The notes under the pieces are model-generated. The model had not been told where the DNA came from. It saw only the letters and a list, made by a program, of their open reading frames with translations, and did no database searches. The position numbers were made by a program, and so were the translations under genes. This document shows, in pieces, positions 29,898 through 39,530 of a stretch of 45,496 bases of DNA. The stretch is from Beijerinckiaceae bacterium (GTDB lineage Bacteria > Pseudomonadota > Alphaproteobacteria > Rhizobiales > Beijerinckiaceae), in NCBI GenBank assembly GCA_018882635.1, contig VERN01000002.1:1-45496 (forward strand), written 5' to 3'. Each line of letters opens with the position of its first letter. The first letter of the stretch is position 1.

Positions 29898-30515
29898 TTA
29901 GAATTTGTAGTTTGCCCCGACGCGGATGAGATTTGTTGCTGTTGTGGCAAACACAGGACCGCTGAGGCTGACAAACTTCGCCTGTCCGAGCGAGTAATAC
30001 AGATACTCGCCGCGCACTGAGATGTTTTGCGTTACGAACATTTCAGCCCCGGCACCAGCCACCCAGCCCGCAAGGCTGTTTGATTCTGACAGGCCACCGA
30101 AATTGCTGAAGCTCATCGTGGAACCAGCAATGCCGCCGGTGCCGTAAATCATCAGCGAATTCATGACATAGCCCAGACGCAGACGCCCGCTACCGAGCCA
30201 TTTCTGCGTAAAGGTATAGGTGTAGGATTTGGCATTGATGCCGGTCAGCATCACATCGGCTTCGACGCCGAGCACGAGACGGTCGGCCGTAAAGTTGAAG
30301 CCAACCTGCGCACCCGCAAGGAAGCCTTGCGAATTGTTAGGGCCAGCCTCACCGAAACCCAGACCGAGACTGCCGCCCGCATAAAGCCCCTGAAATTGCG
30401 GCGTCGGGCTCGCTGCATAGCCCTGCGAGCGTCCATAGGACGGCAAATCCTGAGCGACGGCCGCGCCCGACAGAAGCGTGGCTGCGGCGGCAAACACAAT
30501 CCTGCAACGCGACAT
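29898..30515 (-). CDS. Outer-membrane beta-barrel protein (Omp25/31-like)
   Basis: Signal peptide MSRCRIVFAAAATLLSGAAVAQ; GLYAGGSLGLGFG, VGFNFTADRLVLGVEADVM, terminal VGANYKF. Confidence 0.88.
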   Translation of the reverse strand: MSRCRIVFAAAATLLSGAAVAQDLPSYGRSQGYAASPTPQFQGLYAGGSLGLGFGEAGPNNSQGFLAGAQVGFNFTADRLVLGVEADVMLTGINAKSYTYTFTQKWLGSGRLRLGYVMNSLMIYGTGGIAGSTMSFSNFGGLSESNSLAGWVAGAGAEMFVTQNISVRGEYLYYSLGQAKFVSLSGPVFATTATNLIRVGANYKF

Positions 30516-30711
30516 GATAATCCTCATACGCTTCACGAAGCGGAAGCCTGCATCTCTGGCTTAGCGCAGGACGCCCGAGGGCCGAAGCGGATCTGCCGCA
30601 CAGGGATAAGATTTGATTAAAAGACAGCGTGACAACGTAAACATGGATTAACCATAGCGAAGGCCCCTTCCCCTTGCGCCGGGCAGGTGCCTGCCTCTAG
30701 GGTCGCCCACC

Positions 30712-31503
30712 ATGACCGCTGCCGTGCCGAACCTTTCGATTTTCATCATCGCCCGCAATGAGGCCGACCGGATCGGTCGCACCATCGATGCTGTGCGCGG
30801 ATTGTCCGATGACATCGTCGTCATCGACTCGCTGTCCACGGACGGCACGCAAAAAGTTGCGCAGGCGCATGGCGCCCATGTGGTTGAACATGCGTTTGAA
30901 GGCTATGGGCGCCAAAAGCGGTTCGGCGAAACGCAATGCCGCAACCCATGGCTTCTCAACATCGATGCTGATGAAGTCATTCCGCCTGATCTCGCGGCCG
31001 AAATTGCCGCACTTTTCGCGCATGGTGAACCCGCGAAAGAAGCCTATCGCATCCGCATTGCCGAAATTTTTCCCGGTGAAGGCGCACCCCATCCCTTCAC
31101 TTACGCCTTAACGCCCGTTCGACTCTGGCGTCGTGACAAGGGAACTTATTCTGAAAGCCCCGTGCATGATCGCGTTGATCTTGTCGCCGGTACCAGCATT
31201 GGCAAACTCAAAGGCACGATCCATCATTTCTCCGTGCGCTCTCTTGGCGCGCAGATCGCCAAGCTGAATGCTTATACAGACGATCAAGTGACGGATCTCG
31301 AAGCCCGCGGCCTGTCGATTTCACCAGCCCGCATGGTGCTGGAATTTCCGCTCAACTTCATCAAGGCCTATGTGCTGCGCCGACACGCTTTGCGTGGCGC
31401 TTATGGTTTCATGACGGCGATGAACTTCGCCTTCTACCGCTATCTGCGCGCCGCAAAATCAATTGAACGCAAACGCTTGCGTGAGCGTGAAAGGCAAAAA
31501 TGA
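30712..31503 (+). CDS. Family 2 glycosyltransferase (WaaE/KdtX-like)
   Basis: LSIFIIARNEADRIGRTIDAVRGLSDDIVVIDSLSTDGT, GYGRQKRFGETQCRNPWLLNIDADEVIPPDL. Confidence 0.9.
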   Translation: MTAAVPNLSIFIIARNEADRIGRTIDAVRGLSDDIVVIDSLSTDGTQKVAQAHGAHVVEHAFEGYGRQKRFGETQCRNPWLLNIDADEVIPPDLAAEIAALFAHGEPAKEAYRIRIAEIFPGEGAPHPFTYALTPVRLWRRDKGTYSESPVHDRVDLVAGTSIGKLKGTIHHFSVRSLGAQIAKLNAYTDDQVTDLEARGLSISPARMVLEFPLNFIKAYVLRRHALRGAYGFMTAMNFAFYRYLRAAKSIERKRLRERERQK

Positions 31504-32249
31504 TCAAGACAGCCTTTATCACCGGCGCTGGTCGCCGTATTGGCCGCACCATCGCCGAACATCTCGCGGCGCATGGTTATGCGATTGCGCTCCACGCTCA
31601 CCACTCGGCCGCCGAAGCCGATGCGCTGGCTAACGCCATTGAAGGCAAGGGCGGTCGCGCCACCGTCATTGAAGGTGACCTCGCCGATATTGAAGGCCTT
31701 TCGTCCATGATTGAGAGCGCCGCGGCCGCACTTGGAAAACTCTCTTTACTCGTTAACAACGCCTCTTTGTTCAAGGACGATAGCGCGCAAGCATTCACAG
31801 CTGATCAGTTTGATGCCCATATGGCGATCAATCTGCGCGCCCCCCTGATTTTGGCTCAGGCCTTTGCTCACCATGTGGCGCAGGGTGATCCGTCGATCAT
31901 CAACATCATCGATCAACGCGTGTTCAAACCGAACCCGCAATATTTCACTTACACCCTGTCGAAAGCAGCGCTCTACACGGCGACGCAGACGATGGCGCAG
32001 GCTTTTGCGCCCCATATTCGTGTGAATGGAATTGGCCCAGGGCCTGTTCTACCGAACATTCATGATGGGCATGATAATTTCATGCGCGAGGCACAGGGCA
32101 CACCCTTGGCCCGCGCGGTGGATCCAATGGAGATTGCGAAGGCTGCACTTTATCTGGCGCAAGCACGCAATGTGACGGGCCAAATGATCGCCGTCGATTC
32201 CGGCCAGCATCTTGGCTGGCAGACGCCGGATATTATTCTGAAATCATGA
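31500..32249 (+). CDS. SDR-family oxidoreductase, pteridine-reductase-like
   Basis: FITGAGRRIGRTIAEHLAAHGYAIALHAHHSAAEADALA, LVNNAS, YTLSKAAL; ATGA overlap with the upstream GT gene. Confidence 0.88.
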   Translation: MIKTAFITGAGRRIGRTIAEHLAAHGYAIALHAHHSAAEADALANAIEGKGGRATVIEGDLADIEGLSSMIESAAAALGKLSLLVNNASLFKDDSAQAFTADQFDAHMAINLRAPLILAQAFAHHVAQGDPSIINIIDQRVFKPNPQYFTYTLSKAALYTATQTMAQAFAPHIRVNGIGPGPVLPNIHDGHDNFMREAQGTPLARAVDPMEIAKAALYLAQARNVTGQMIAVDSGQHLGWQTPDIILKS

Positions 32250-32994
32250 TGGCAGAAATCAGCCGTCCATAATCAGCCTCGCCGCGATGAACCATGCGGC
32301 GATACGAATAAAAGCGCGCCTCATCGGCGTAAGTACACAAGCCAAGATCGGTGAAGGATGCAATCCCGGCCCGCTCTGCACGCTGTCCGATATAGGCGTG
32401 CAAATCGAAGTAAGAATGTCCTTCACGCGCAGACGGTTTGAAAAAACGCCTATTGTCAGATGCCTGCTCATCGAAACGGGCCACAAATTCGGGACCGACC
32501 TCATAGGCTTGCGGCCCGATGCACGCTCCCAGCACGGCAATGATGGCCTCGCGCTGCGCACCAAGTTCGACCATGCGATCAATGGTGGCTTCCACCACTC
32601 CGGTAAACGCGCCTTTCCATCCGGCGTGGCACGCACCGATCACGCGACGCTCAGCATCGGCAAACAAAACAGGGCCGCAATCGGCTGTCGCAATACCGAG
32701 CGCAAGGCCGGGTGTTGCCGTTGCCATCGCATCGGCCTTGGGTCGTTCGCCCGGCCATGGCCGATCAACCGCAAGACAATCGGGCGAATGCACTTGCCAC
32801 ACTGTCACAAGACGATCAGGCACAATGCCAAAATGCGAAGCCATGATGGCGCGGTTTTCACGCACGGCATCAGCTGAATCATTTGAGCCGACGCCACCAT
32901 TCAGGCTCGCATAAATCCCTTCGGAGACACCGCCTTCACGCGTGAAAAATGCATGCTGAATACCGGGCAAGACCAGCGGTTCCGCAATGATCAT
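32233..32994 (-). CDS. pgeF: Peptidoglycan editing factor PgeF (YfiH/multicopper-like)
   Basis: HAFFTREGGVSEGIYASLNGGVGSNDSADAVRENRA, VWQVHSPDCLAV, TADCGPVLFAD, ACHAGWKGAFTGVVE. Confidence 0.94.
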   Translation of the reverse strand: MIIAEPLVLPGIQHAFFTREGGVSEGIYASLNGGVGSNDSADAVRENRAIMASHFGIVPDRLVTVWQVHSPDCLAVDRPWPGERPKADAMATATPGLALGIATADCGPVLFADAERRVIGACHAGWKGAFTGVVEATIDRMVELGAQREAIIAVLGACIGPQAYEVGPEFVARFDEQASDNRRFFKPSAREGHSYFDLHAYIGQRAERAGIASFTDLGLCTYADEARFYSYRRMVHRGEADYGRLISAIMISE

Positions 32995-34067
32995 GAGACC
33001 TCTCCCAAACCAGCGGGCACAGGGCCACCGCGCTGGCCAATACCAAGAACTTTGAACAAGGCGCCCATCCCGCGTGGCGACATATCTGTGAGCCGCGCCA
33101 AAGCGGATTCAACTTCGGCGGCGTCTCGCGCACGCTGCTGCAAACGCTGCGCCCGCGCCTCAATGCCCAATAGGCGCAGAAATTCACCTTGCGTCGCAGG
33201 CCCAAACACGGCCGCATGCGATTGCCGCGCGACACGCGCTAAAGCGGCAAAATCGACATGAGCGGTGAGATCGCAATCGCCCGGCTCATGCAGCACATCG
33301 ACAAAACGATGCGCCCGCACGGCTTGTAGCGTATCGCCCAACCCGGATTCGCTATGCCCGTAATCAATCAAAAGCGCGAGCCCGCCTTGTGACGCGATGC
33401 GCTGCGCCAGAGCCTGCATGAAGACAAGCCCCGCCGTCATGATCTCAAGGACACTCCCAAGCGGCGCATCCTGCGTCAGCGCCGGATCAGGATCTGGCGC
33501 CAAACCGAATGCCAGCGCCCCTGTCTCATCAAGCCCGACGAGGCGCGCGTGCCAGCCTGTCTCTGTCTTCACAAATTGGCGAAGAGGCAGCGCATCAAAA
33601 AATTCATTCGCCACCAACCAGAGCGGACCGTCCGGAACATCGGCGAAAGCGCCAACATGCCAAGCGCGTGCGCCCACCTTGCCAAGCGTCTCCAATTGCT
33701 GTGAGCGCAGCACCGGACTTGTCTCGACAAGAACAATTCGCGCCGCTTCATGAAAGCCGGGCACTATTTTTGTCGCCCGCCAAATATCAGCCATCAATGT
33801 CCCGCGGCCGGGCCCACATTCACACAATACAAAGGCTTTTGGCGCACCGGCACGCATCCAATGATCTGCCAAGCACAGACCAATCATCTCGCCAAACATC
33901 TGCGAGATTTCTGGCACTGTGGTGAAATCACCAGACGCACCAAAAGGATCCTGCTTGATGTAATAACCATGCACCGGATCGCCCAGCGCACGCGCCATAT
34001 AGTCTTCAACGCTTAATGGCCCATGCAGGGCAATATCCGCCTTCAGAAGATCGCCAAGCGTGCTCAT
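32991..34067 (-). CDS. SAM-dependent methyltransferase, MidA/NDUFAF7 family
   Basis: GPLSVEDYMARALGDPVHGYYIKQDPFGASGDFTTVPEISQMFGEMIGLC, ECGPGRGTLMADIWR, NEFFDALPLRQFV. Start at MSTLGD. Confidence 0.93.
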   Translation of the reverse strand: MSTLGDLLKADIALHGPLSVEDYMARALGDPVHGYYIKQDPFGASGDFTTVPEISQMFGEMIGLCLADHWMRAGAPKAFVLCECGPGRGTLMADIWRATKIVPGFHEAARIVLVETSPVLRSQQLETLGKVGARAWHVGAFADVPDGPLWLVANEFFDALPLRQFVKTETGWHARLVGLDETGALAFGLAPDPDPALTQDAPLGSVLEIMTAGLVFMQALAQRIASQGGLALLIDYGHSESGLGDTLQAVRAHRFVDVLHEPGDCDLTAHVDFAALARVARQSHAAVFGPATQGEFLRLLGIEARAQRLQQRARDAAEVESALARLTDMSPRGMGALFKVLGIGQRGGPVPAGLGEVS

Positions 34068-34077
34068 GCAAGGGTGC

Positions 34078-34884
34078 TCATGATCGCCGTGCACGCGCCA
34101 TCAGATAAAGGCCTGCTGCCAATAAGGGGAGAGACAATAGCATGCCCATCGTTGCGCCACCGAACAGGAAACCAAGTTGCGGATCCGGTTCGCGGAAAAA
34201 CTCACTCGCAATCCGTCCCAACGCGTAGAGCACACCGAAGAGTCCCGACACATAGCCCGGCTTTTTCAGCCCGCCGCGCGCAATGACGATTCCCAAAATG
34301 ATGAGAATAGCGAGCCCCTCGAGCACCGCTTCATAAAGCTGGCTTGGATGACGTGGAAAGGGTCCAGCATGGGGGAACACCATCGCCCACCACACATCCG
34401 TGACACGGCCCCACAATTCGCCATTGATGAAATTAGCGATGCGGCCAAAGAACAGGCCGAGCGGCACAACAGCTGAGGCAAGGTCAGCAAAGCTGAGGAT
34501 CGGCAGGTTCTTTTTCTTCGCGAGCACAATGAGCGCCGTCGCGCAGCCGACGAGCCCACCATGGAACGACATGCCGCCGCGCCAGATCGCCGGAATTTCG
34601 GCTGGGTTCGCGAGGAAGAAGTCGAGATTGTAGAACAGCACATAGAAGAGCCGCCCACCGAGGATCACGCCCAGCGCGCAATAGACGAGCATGTCGTCGA
34701 GATCGGTCTCTGTGGGAATGGGCCGGCCACCCCACAGCGCCGGGCGGCGCACCAAAGCGCGCGCATAGAGCCAGCCCAGCAGAAGGCCTGCAATATAGGC
34801 GAGCGCATACCAGCGCACAGCAAACGGCCCGACGGCAAACAGAACGGGATCGACGGCAGGAAACGGGATCGCAAACAACGGCAT
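34078..34884 (-). CDS. lgt: Prolipoprotein diacylglyceryl transferase
   Basis: AIPFPAVDPVLFAVGPFAVRWYALAYIAGLLLGW, GGRLFYVLFYN, GGMSFHGGLVG, GRIANFINGELWGR, HPSQLYEA. Confidence 0.97.
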   Translation of the reverse strand: MPLFAIPFPAVDPVLFAVGPFAVRWYALAYIAGLLLGWLYARALVRRPALWGGRPIPTETDLDDMLVYCALGVILGGRLFYVLFYNLDFFLANPAEIPAIWRGGMSFHGGLVGCATALIVLAKKKNLPILSFADLASAVVPLGLFFGRIANFINGELWGRVTDVWWAMVFPHAGPFPRHPSQLYEAVLEGLAILIILGIVIARGGLKKPGYVSGLFGVLYALGRIASEFFREPDPQLGFLFGGATMGMLLSLPLLAAGLYLMARARRS

Positions 34885-34981
34885 GATGCGGCATTCCTAG
34901 CACAAACCGACCAGATTCGCGCGACTTTCCCGCCAGCCAAGCTCTGTGTTAAAGGGAGCCTGTGACCGAAGGGAGGCCGCT

Positions 34982-35236
34982 ATGGTCGACACGCCAAACC
35001 GCCTAATGGATGAATTCGCCCGTTTGATGACGGATGCGGCGGGCGCTGCGCAGGGCATGCGCCGCGAGGCGGAAAATGTCGTCAAGGCTCAGTTCGAACG
35101 CATGCTGCGCGATATGGATGTCGTCAGCCGTGATGAGTTCGAAGCGGTCAAGGCGATGGCGATCGCCGCGCGTGACGAGAACGAGAAATTGGCCGCACGC
35201 ATCGCTGAACTCGAATCAAAACATCACCGCTCCTGA
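34982..35236 (+). CDS. ubiK: Ubiquinone biosynthesis accessory factor UbiK/BMFP family
   Basis: RLMDEFARLMTDAAGAAQGMRREAENVVKAQFERMLRDMDVVSRDEFEAVKAMAIAARDENEKLAARIAELE. Confidence 0.88.
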   Translation: MVDTPNRLMDEFARLMTDAAGAAQGMRREAENVVKAQFERMLRDMDVVSRDEFEAVKAMAIAARDENEKLAARIAELESKHHRS

Positions 35237-35395
35237 TTCGCTTCCGCTGTGGACAGGCCACGGCGCTGAATTGTCCGACTCAAACGAATCCACGACCGTC
35301 TCGCTTGTTCGTTGTGCGGCGCGTCTCGTCCGCGTTCTGCCGGAATGGTCCGGTAGGCATAGCGGCGGAGAAGCGCGCGGGGCCTTGGAAACGGA

Positions 35396-35899
35396 ATGTC
35401 GATCAGCGAAGCCGAATTGACCGGAAGGTCCGAGCATCCGCTCGACATCATGGAACGCCTCGCTGCTTTGCACGAATGGCCGTTTGATCGCGCCGATGAA
35501 AATGAAATCTCGCTGACCGTTGCTGGCTCCTGGGCCAATTACAACATCGCGCTGACATGGCTCGATGACATGGAATCGCTCCATGTGGCCTGCGCATTCG
35601 ACATTCGCGTCACACCGCGCCAGCGCGCCGGCATTCTTGAACTGATCGCGATGATCAATGAGCAATTATGGATCGGCCATTTCGATCTCTGGTCACGCGA
35701 AGATGTGGCCATGTATCGCCAAGCGCTCTTATTGGCCGGGGGCGCAGAGCCCAATGGTCGCCAATGTGAATTGATGCTGAAGCTGGCCGTGGAAACCTGC
35801 GACCGCTATTTTCAGGCCTTCCAATTCGTCCTCTGGTCGGACAAGAGCCCGGCCGAGGCGCTCGCCGCTGTGATGTTCGAGACCCTCGGCGAAGCCTGA
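35396..35899 (+). CDS. YbjN-domain protein
   Basis: HPLDIMERLAALHEWPFDRADENEISLTVAGSWANYNIALTWLDDMESLHVACAFDIRV. Confidence 0.9.
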   Translation: MSISEAELTGRSEHPLDIMERLAALHEWPFDRADENEISLTVAGSWANYNIALTWLDDMESLHVACAFDIRVTPRQRAGILELIAMINEQLWIGHFDLWSREDVAMYRQALLLAGGAEPNGRQCELMLKLAVETCDRYFQAFQFVLWSDKSPAEALAAVMFETLGEA

Positions 35900-35923
35900 C
35901 GCTTTCAACTTGGGGAAAGATCC

Positions 35924-36736
35924 ATGTCGTTTCCGTCATCGACCCTCTTGTTCGGCGCAGGAAAGATGGGCGGCGCCATGCTGGAAGGGTGGCTTGCTCA
36001 AGGGCTGCCGCCTGCGTCTCTGACCGTAATCGACCCGATGCCGTCGGATGGCTTGAAGGCGCTGGCCGCCCAGCATGGCTTTGCCCTGAACCCAAGCACG
36101 CTCAAGGGACCCTTTGCCGTCATCGTGCTGGCCATCAAGCCGCAGATGCTGGAAGCGGCCGCACCGCAGCTGAACAAGCTCTACACCTCCGCAACGCTTC
36201 TAGTGTCGGTGCTGGCCGGTAAAACCATGACCGACCTCACCAGCCGCTTGCCGGGGCTGACAGCCGTCGTAAGAGCCATGCCCAATTTGCCTGCCTCGGT
36301 GGGCCGCGGCGTGACAGGAGCGGCCGCCAGCGCCGCTGTCTCGAAAGACCAGCGCCAGATCGCCGATACCCTCTTGAAGGGGATTGGCCGGGTGGAATGG
36401 GTCGAGTGCGAAAACCTGATCGATGCCGTCACCGCCGTCTCCGGCTCCGGCCCCGCTTACGTCTTTCATCTGGTTGAGTGCCTGGCCGAGGCTGGGGTGG
36501 CTGAGGGCTTGCCCCGCCCGGTCGCTGAACGCTTAGCCCGCGCCACTATTGAAGGGGCGGGCGAGCTTCTGTTCCGCTCCGACCTGTCGCCCGAGACGCT
36601 GCGCCAGAATGTGACCTCACCGGGCGGCACCACAGCGGCCGCGCTGACTGTTCTCATGGGTGCCGATGGTCTCCAACCCTTGATGACAAAGGCCGTCGCC
36701 GCCGCCCGCCGCCGGGCTGAGGAATTGTCTGGCTGA
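35924..36736 (+). CDS. proC: Pyrroline-5-carboxylate reductase
   Basis: LLFGAGKMGGAMLEGWL, VRAMPNLPASVGRGVTG, DAVTAVSGSGPAYVFHLVECLAEAGVAEGL, NVTSPGGTTAAAL. Confidence 0.97.
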   Translation: MSFPSSTLLFGAGKMGGAMLEGWLAQGLPPASLTVIDPMPSDGLKALAAQHGFALNPSTLKGPFAVIVLAIKPQMLEAAAPQLNKLYTSATLLVSVLAGKTMTDLTSRLPGLTAVVRAMPNLPASVGRGVTGAAASAAVSKDQRQIADTLLKGIGRVEWVECENLIDAVTAVSGSGPAYVFHLVECLAEAGVAEGLPRPVAERLARATIEGAGELLFRSDLSPETLRQNVTSPGGTTAAALTVLMGADGLQPLMTKAVAAARRRAEELSG

Positions 36737-36827
36737 CACCACGCCGCATAGGATCAGTCTTGGAACCGCGCCCGCGACGCCCTATTTTGTCGGCGAGGGG
36801 CTTCCGGTTTCGAGAAGGAACACCGCC

Positions 36828-37547
36828 ATGGCCAAACGCACCAAAGCCGATCTGCAAGACCATACCCCCGCCTCACCGCGGGACCGCATCATTGATGCTC
36901 TGATGGCGCTGGCCAGCGAGATGCATTGGGACGAGATTGATCTACCTGCGATCGCCGCTCGCGCCGATGTGAGCCTTGCCGAATTCCGCGATTATTTCCC
37001 GTCCAAGGGCGCCATTCTCGGCGCTTTCTCAAAACGGATCGACGGTATCGTCTTGCGCGAACCCGCCGACGAGATGGCTGATGAACCAGCTGACCAACGT
37101 GTCTTTGATGTCATGATGCGCCGCCTCGACGCGCTGACGCCTTATCGCGCCGCGATGCGCCGCATTGCACGCGGCCTGATGGCCGATCCGCTTGCGATGG
37201 CTGCTATGAATGGCGTGATGTTGAATTCCATGCGCTTCATGCTCGCCTCCGCTGGCATCGATACGGAAGATCGCCTGGGCATGCTGCGTGTGCAGGGTGC
37301 CGTGTTGATCTTCGCGCGTGTGCAACGCGTGTGGTTCGAAGATGAAGATCCCGGTCTGGCTCGCACCATGGCGAAACTCGATCGCGAATTAAAATCCGCA
37401 GGTCGCGCCATCCGCATGGCCGAAGACGCCGAACGCCTGTCCGCTCCGTTCCGCGGCATGGCCCGCCGTTTGTTGTGCGGCGTGACTGGATTGGGCGCGC
37501 GCCGCCGCGCACGCGAGCGCGATCTTGACGACACTGTGAAAGCTTAA
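36828..37547 (+). CDS. TetR-family regulator or TetR-fold (COQ9-like) protein
   Basis: PRDRIIDALMALASEMHWDEIDLPAIAARADVSLAEFRDYFPSKGAILGAFSKRID. Confidence 0.8.
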   Translation: MAKRTKADLQDHTPASPRDRIIDALMALASEMHWDEIDLPAIAARADVSLAEFRDYFPSKGAILGAFSKRIDGIVLREPADEMADEPADQRVFDVMMRRLDALTPYRAAMRRIARGLMADPLAMAAMNGVMLNSMRFMLASAGIDTEDRLGMLRVQGAVLIFARVQRVWFEDEDPGLARTMAKLDRELKSAGRAIRMAEDAERLSAPFRGMARRLLCGVTGLGARRRARERDLDDTVKA

Positions 37548-37555
37548 GGAACGCC

Positions 37556-37900
37556 ATGCCGTCCGACACGATTACCTATGATGATTTTTTGAAAGTCGAT
37601 ATTCGTGTCGGAACAGTGATTAAAGCCGAAGCGTTCCCGGAAGCCCGCAAGCCCGCAATCAAACTCTTGGTTGATTTCGGCGATGAGATTGGCGTGAAGA
37701 AATCCTCCGCCCAGATCACTGAAAATCATTCGGTCGACACCTTGGTGGGAACACAAGTGATCGCCGTGGTGAATTTCCCGCCGCGCCAGATTGGCCCGTT
37801 CATGTCGGAAGTGTTGACGCTTGGGCTCGCGGACGCAAACGACAAGGTGATGCTCCTGCGTCCTGATCGACCCGTCCCGAATGGCGGGCGGATGTATTAA
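37556..37900 (+). CDS. csaA: tRNA-binding protein CsaA
   Basis: FLKVDIRVGTVIKAEAFPEARKPAIKLLVDFGDEIGVKKSSAQITENH, VVNFPPRQIGPFMSEVL. Confidence 0.94.
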   Translation: MPSDTITYDDFLKVDIRVGTVIKAEAFPEARKPAIKLLVDFGDEIGVKKSSAQITENHSVDTLVGTQVIAVVNFPPRQIGPFMSEVLTLGLADANDKVMLLRPDRPVPNGGRMY

Positions 37901-38034
37901 GACGCAACCCTTGCGCGCACCGCTTTTGGTGGGTGTCCCCTAAAGTCATATGTTTCTCTGGATGAAATGCTAGGCTTGCTGCCGCGTCTTACGCTGAAGC
38001 ATAAGGCCTTCACTTTTTCACAGAGGAATTGGTC

Positions 38035-39486
38035 ATGACAAAATCGCTTTCGCCCCAGCGCTCCGCCGCTTTAGCGCTTTTTCTTGCGCTGACTAACCCA
38101 GCCCATGCGCAACCAATCTCAGCCGATGAGGCGCGCAGCATTGCGAGCGAGGCTTACATCTATTTTTATCCGCTCATCACAATGGATATCACGCGCAAGC
38201 AATTGACGAATGTTGTCAAGCCAGAGGGGCTTGCCGCACCGCCCAACCAACTCGCCAATATCCGCGCCTATCCAACCGCTGAGATGAAATCCGTCGTCCG
38301 GCCGAATTTCGATACGCTCTATTCTTCAGCATGGCTCGATATTGCGAAAGAGCCAATGATTGTGTCGATCCCTGACACCAAAGGGCGCTATTATCTTTTG
38401 CCAATGCTCGATATGTGGACAGACGTGTTTGCCTCGCCAGGCTGGCGAACCACGGGCACAGGCGCGCAAACCTATCTGGTCGCATCACCGACATGGCGAC
38501 CCGAATTGCGCGATAATCTCGAGTCGCTTGGCCTGCCTGCTGGAACGCAACGCATTGATGCGCCGACACCGCTGATCTGGATCATCGGTCGCATCAAGAC
38601 AGACGGCCCTTCAGATTATCCCGCCGTCCATGCGCTACAAGATCAGTTGAAGATCACGCCACTCTCACAATGGGGCAAGGCCACACCACCCGCACCAACG
38701 ATGGTCGATACCTCTGTGGATATGAAAACACCACCAAAGACGCAGGTCGATACGATGCAAGGCGAAAAATATTTCGCCTATGCGGCCGAATTATTGAAAA
38801 CGATCCCGCCCCACATCACCGATCAGCCCATTCTCGCAAGGCTGAAGCGGATCGGCTTCACGGCCGGCCAATCCTACGACACGTCAAAGCTTGATCCCAC
38901 TGTTCGTGCTGCGCTCAATCAGGCCCCGCGCGACGGATTGGGATTAATGCAGCGGCAAGTGCCAACACTCGCACGCGTTGCGAATGGCTGGTCGATGAAC
39001 GTCACCACCATGGGCGTTTATGGCAATTACTACGTCAAGCGCGCTATCATTGCGAATTTTGGATTGGGTGCCAACCTGCCAGAAGACGCTATCTATCCCC
39101 TGAATCTCGGCGACAAGGATGGCCAACCGCTCAATGGCGCTCATGCCTATACGATTCATTTCGATAAGAGTGAATTGCCGCCCGTCAACGCCTTTTGGTC
39201 GATCACGCTTTATGACGGCGATGGTTTTCAAGTCGCCAATCCACTCAATCGGTTCGCCGTCTCAAGCTGGAATCCGTTGATTTATAACGCAGATGGATCA
39301 CTGACATTGTATTTCCAGAACGACGATCCCGGCGAGGCAAAACGTAATAATTGGCTGCCAGCACCCAAAGGTCCGTTCAATCTCACCATGCGGCTTTATG
39401 CACCTGCGCAATCTGTCTTACTGGGCCGATGGGCTCCGCCCGCAGTGGAAAAAGACAGTCCGCTTAAGCCATTGGTCGCGCAATAA
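38035..39486 (+). CDS. DUF1254/DUF1214-domain exported protein
   Basis: Signal peptide; AYIYFYPLITMDITRKQLTNV, RPNFDTLYSSAWLDI, GRYYLLPMLDMWTDVFASPG, FWSITLYDGDGF. ATG at 38035 with AGAGGAATT upstream. Confidence 0.93.
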   Translation: MTKSLSPQRSAALALFLALTNPAHAQPISADEARSIASEAYIYFYPLITMDITRKQLTNVVKPEGLAAPPNQLANIRAYPTAEMKSVVRPNFDTLYSSAWLDIAKEPMIVSIPDTKGRYYLLPMLDMWTDVFASPGWRTTGTGAQTYLVASPTWRPELRDNLESLGLPAGTQRIDAPTPLIWIIGRIKTDGPSDYPAVHALQDQLKITPLSQWGKATPPAPTMVDTSVDMKTPPKTQVDTMQGEKYFAYAAELLKTIPPHITDQPILARLKRIGFTAGQSYDTSKLDPTVRAALNQAPRDGLGLMQRQVPTLARVANGWSMNVTTMGVYGNYYVKRAIIANFGLGANLPEDAIYPLNLGDKDGQPLNGAHAYTIHFDKSELPPVNAFWSITLYDGDGFQVANPLNRFAVSSWNPLIYNADGSLTLYFQNDDPGEAKRNNWLPAPKGPFNLTMRLYAPAQSVLLGRWAPPAVEKDSPLKPLVAQ

Positions 39487-39530
39487 AAGAAAATGCGGTG
39501 CGCGTGTCGCTTACACCGGCACGCGCACCG
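39480..39530 (-). terminator. Intrinsic terminator overlapping the 3' end of the histidine-kinase CDS
   Basis: CGGTGCGCGTG (39496-39506)/CACGCGCACCG (39520-39530) perfect 11-bp stem, 13-nt loop containing the HK stop codon; minus strand then reads CATTTTCTTTTATTG. Confidence 0.65.
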
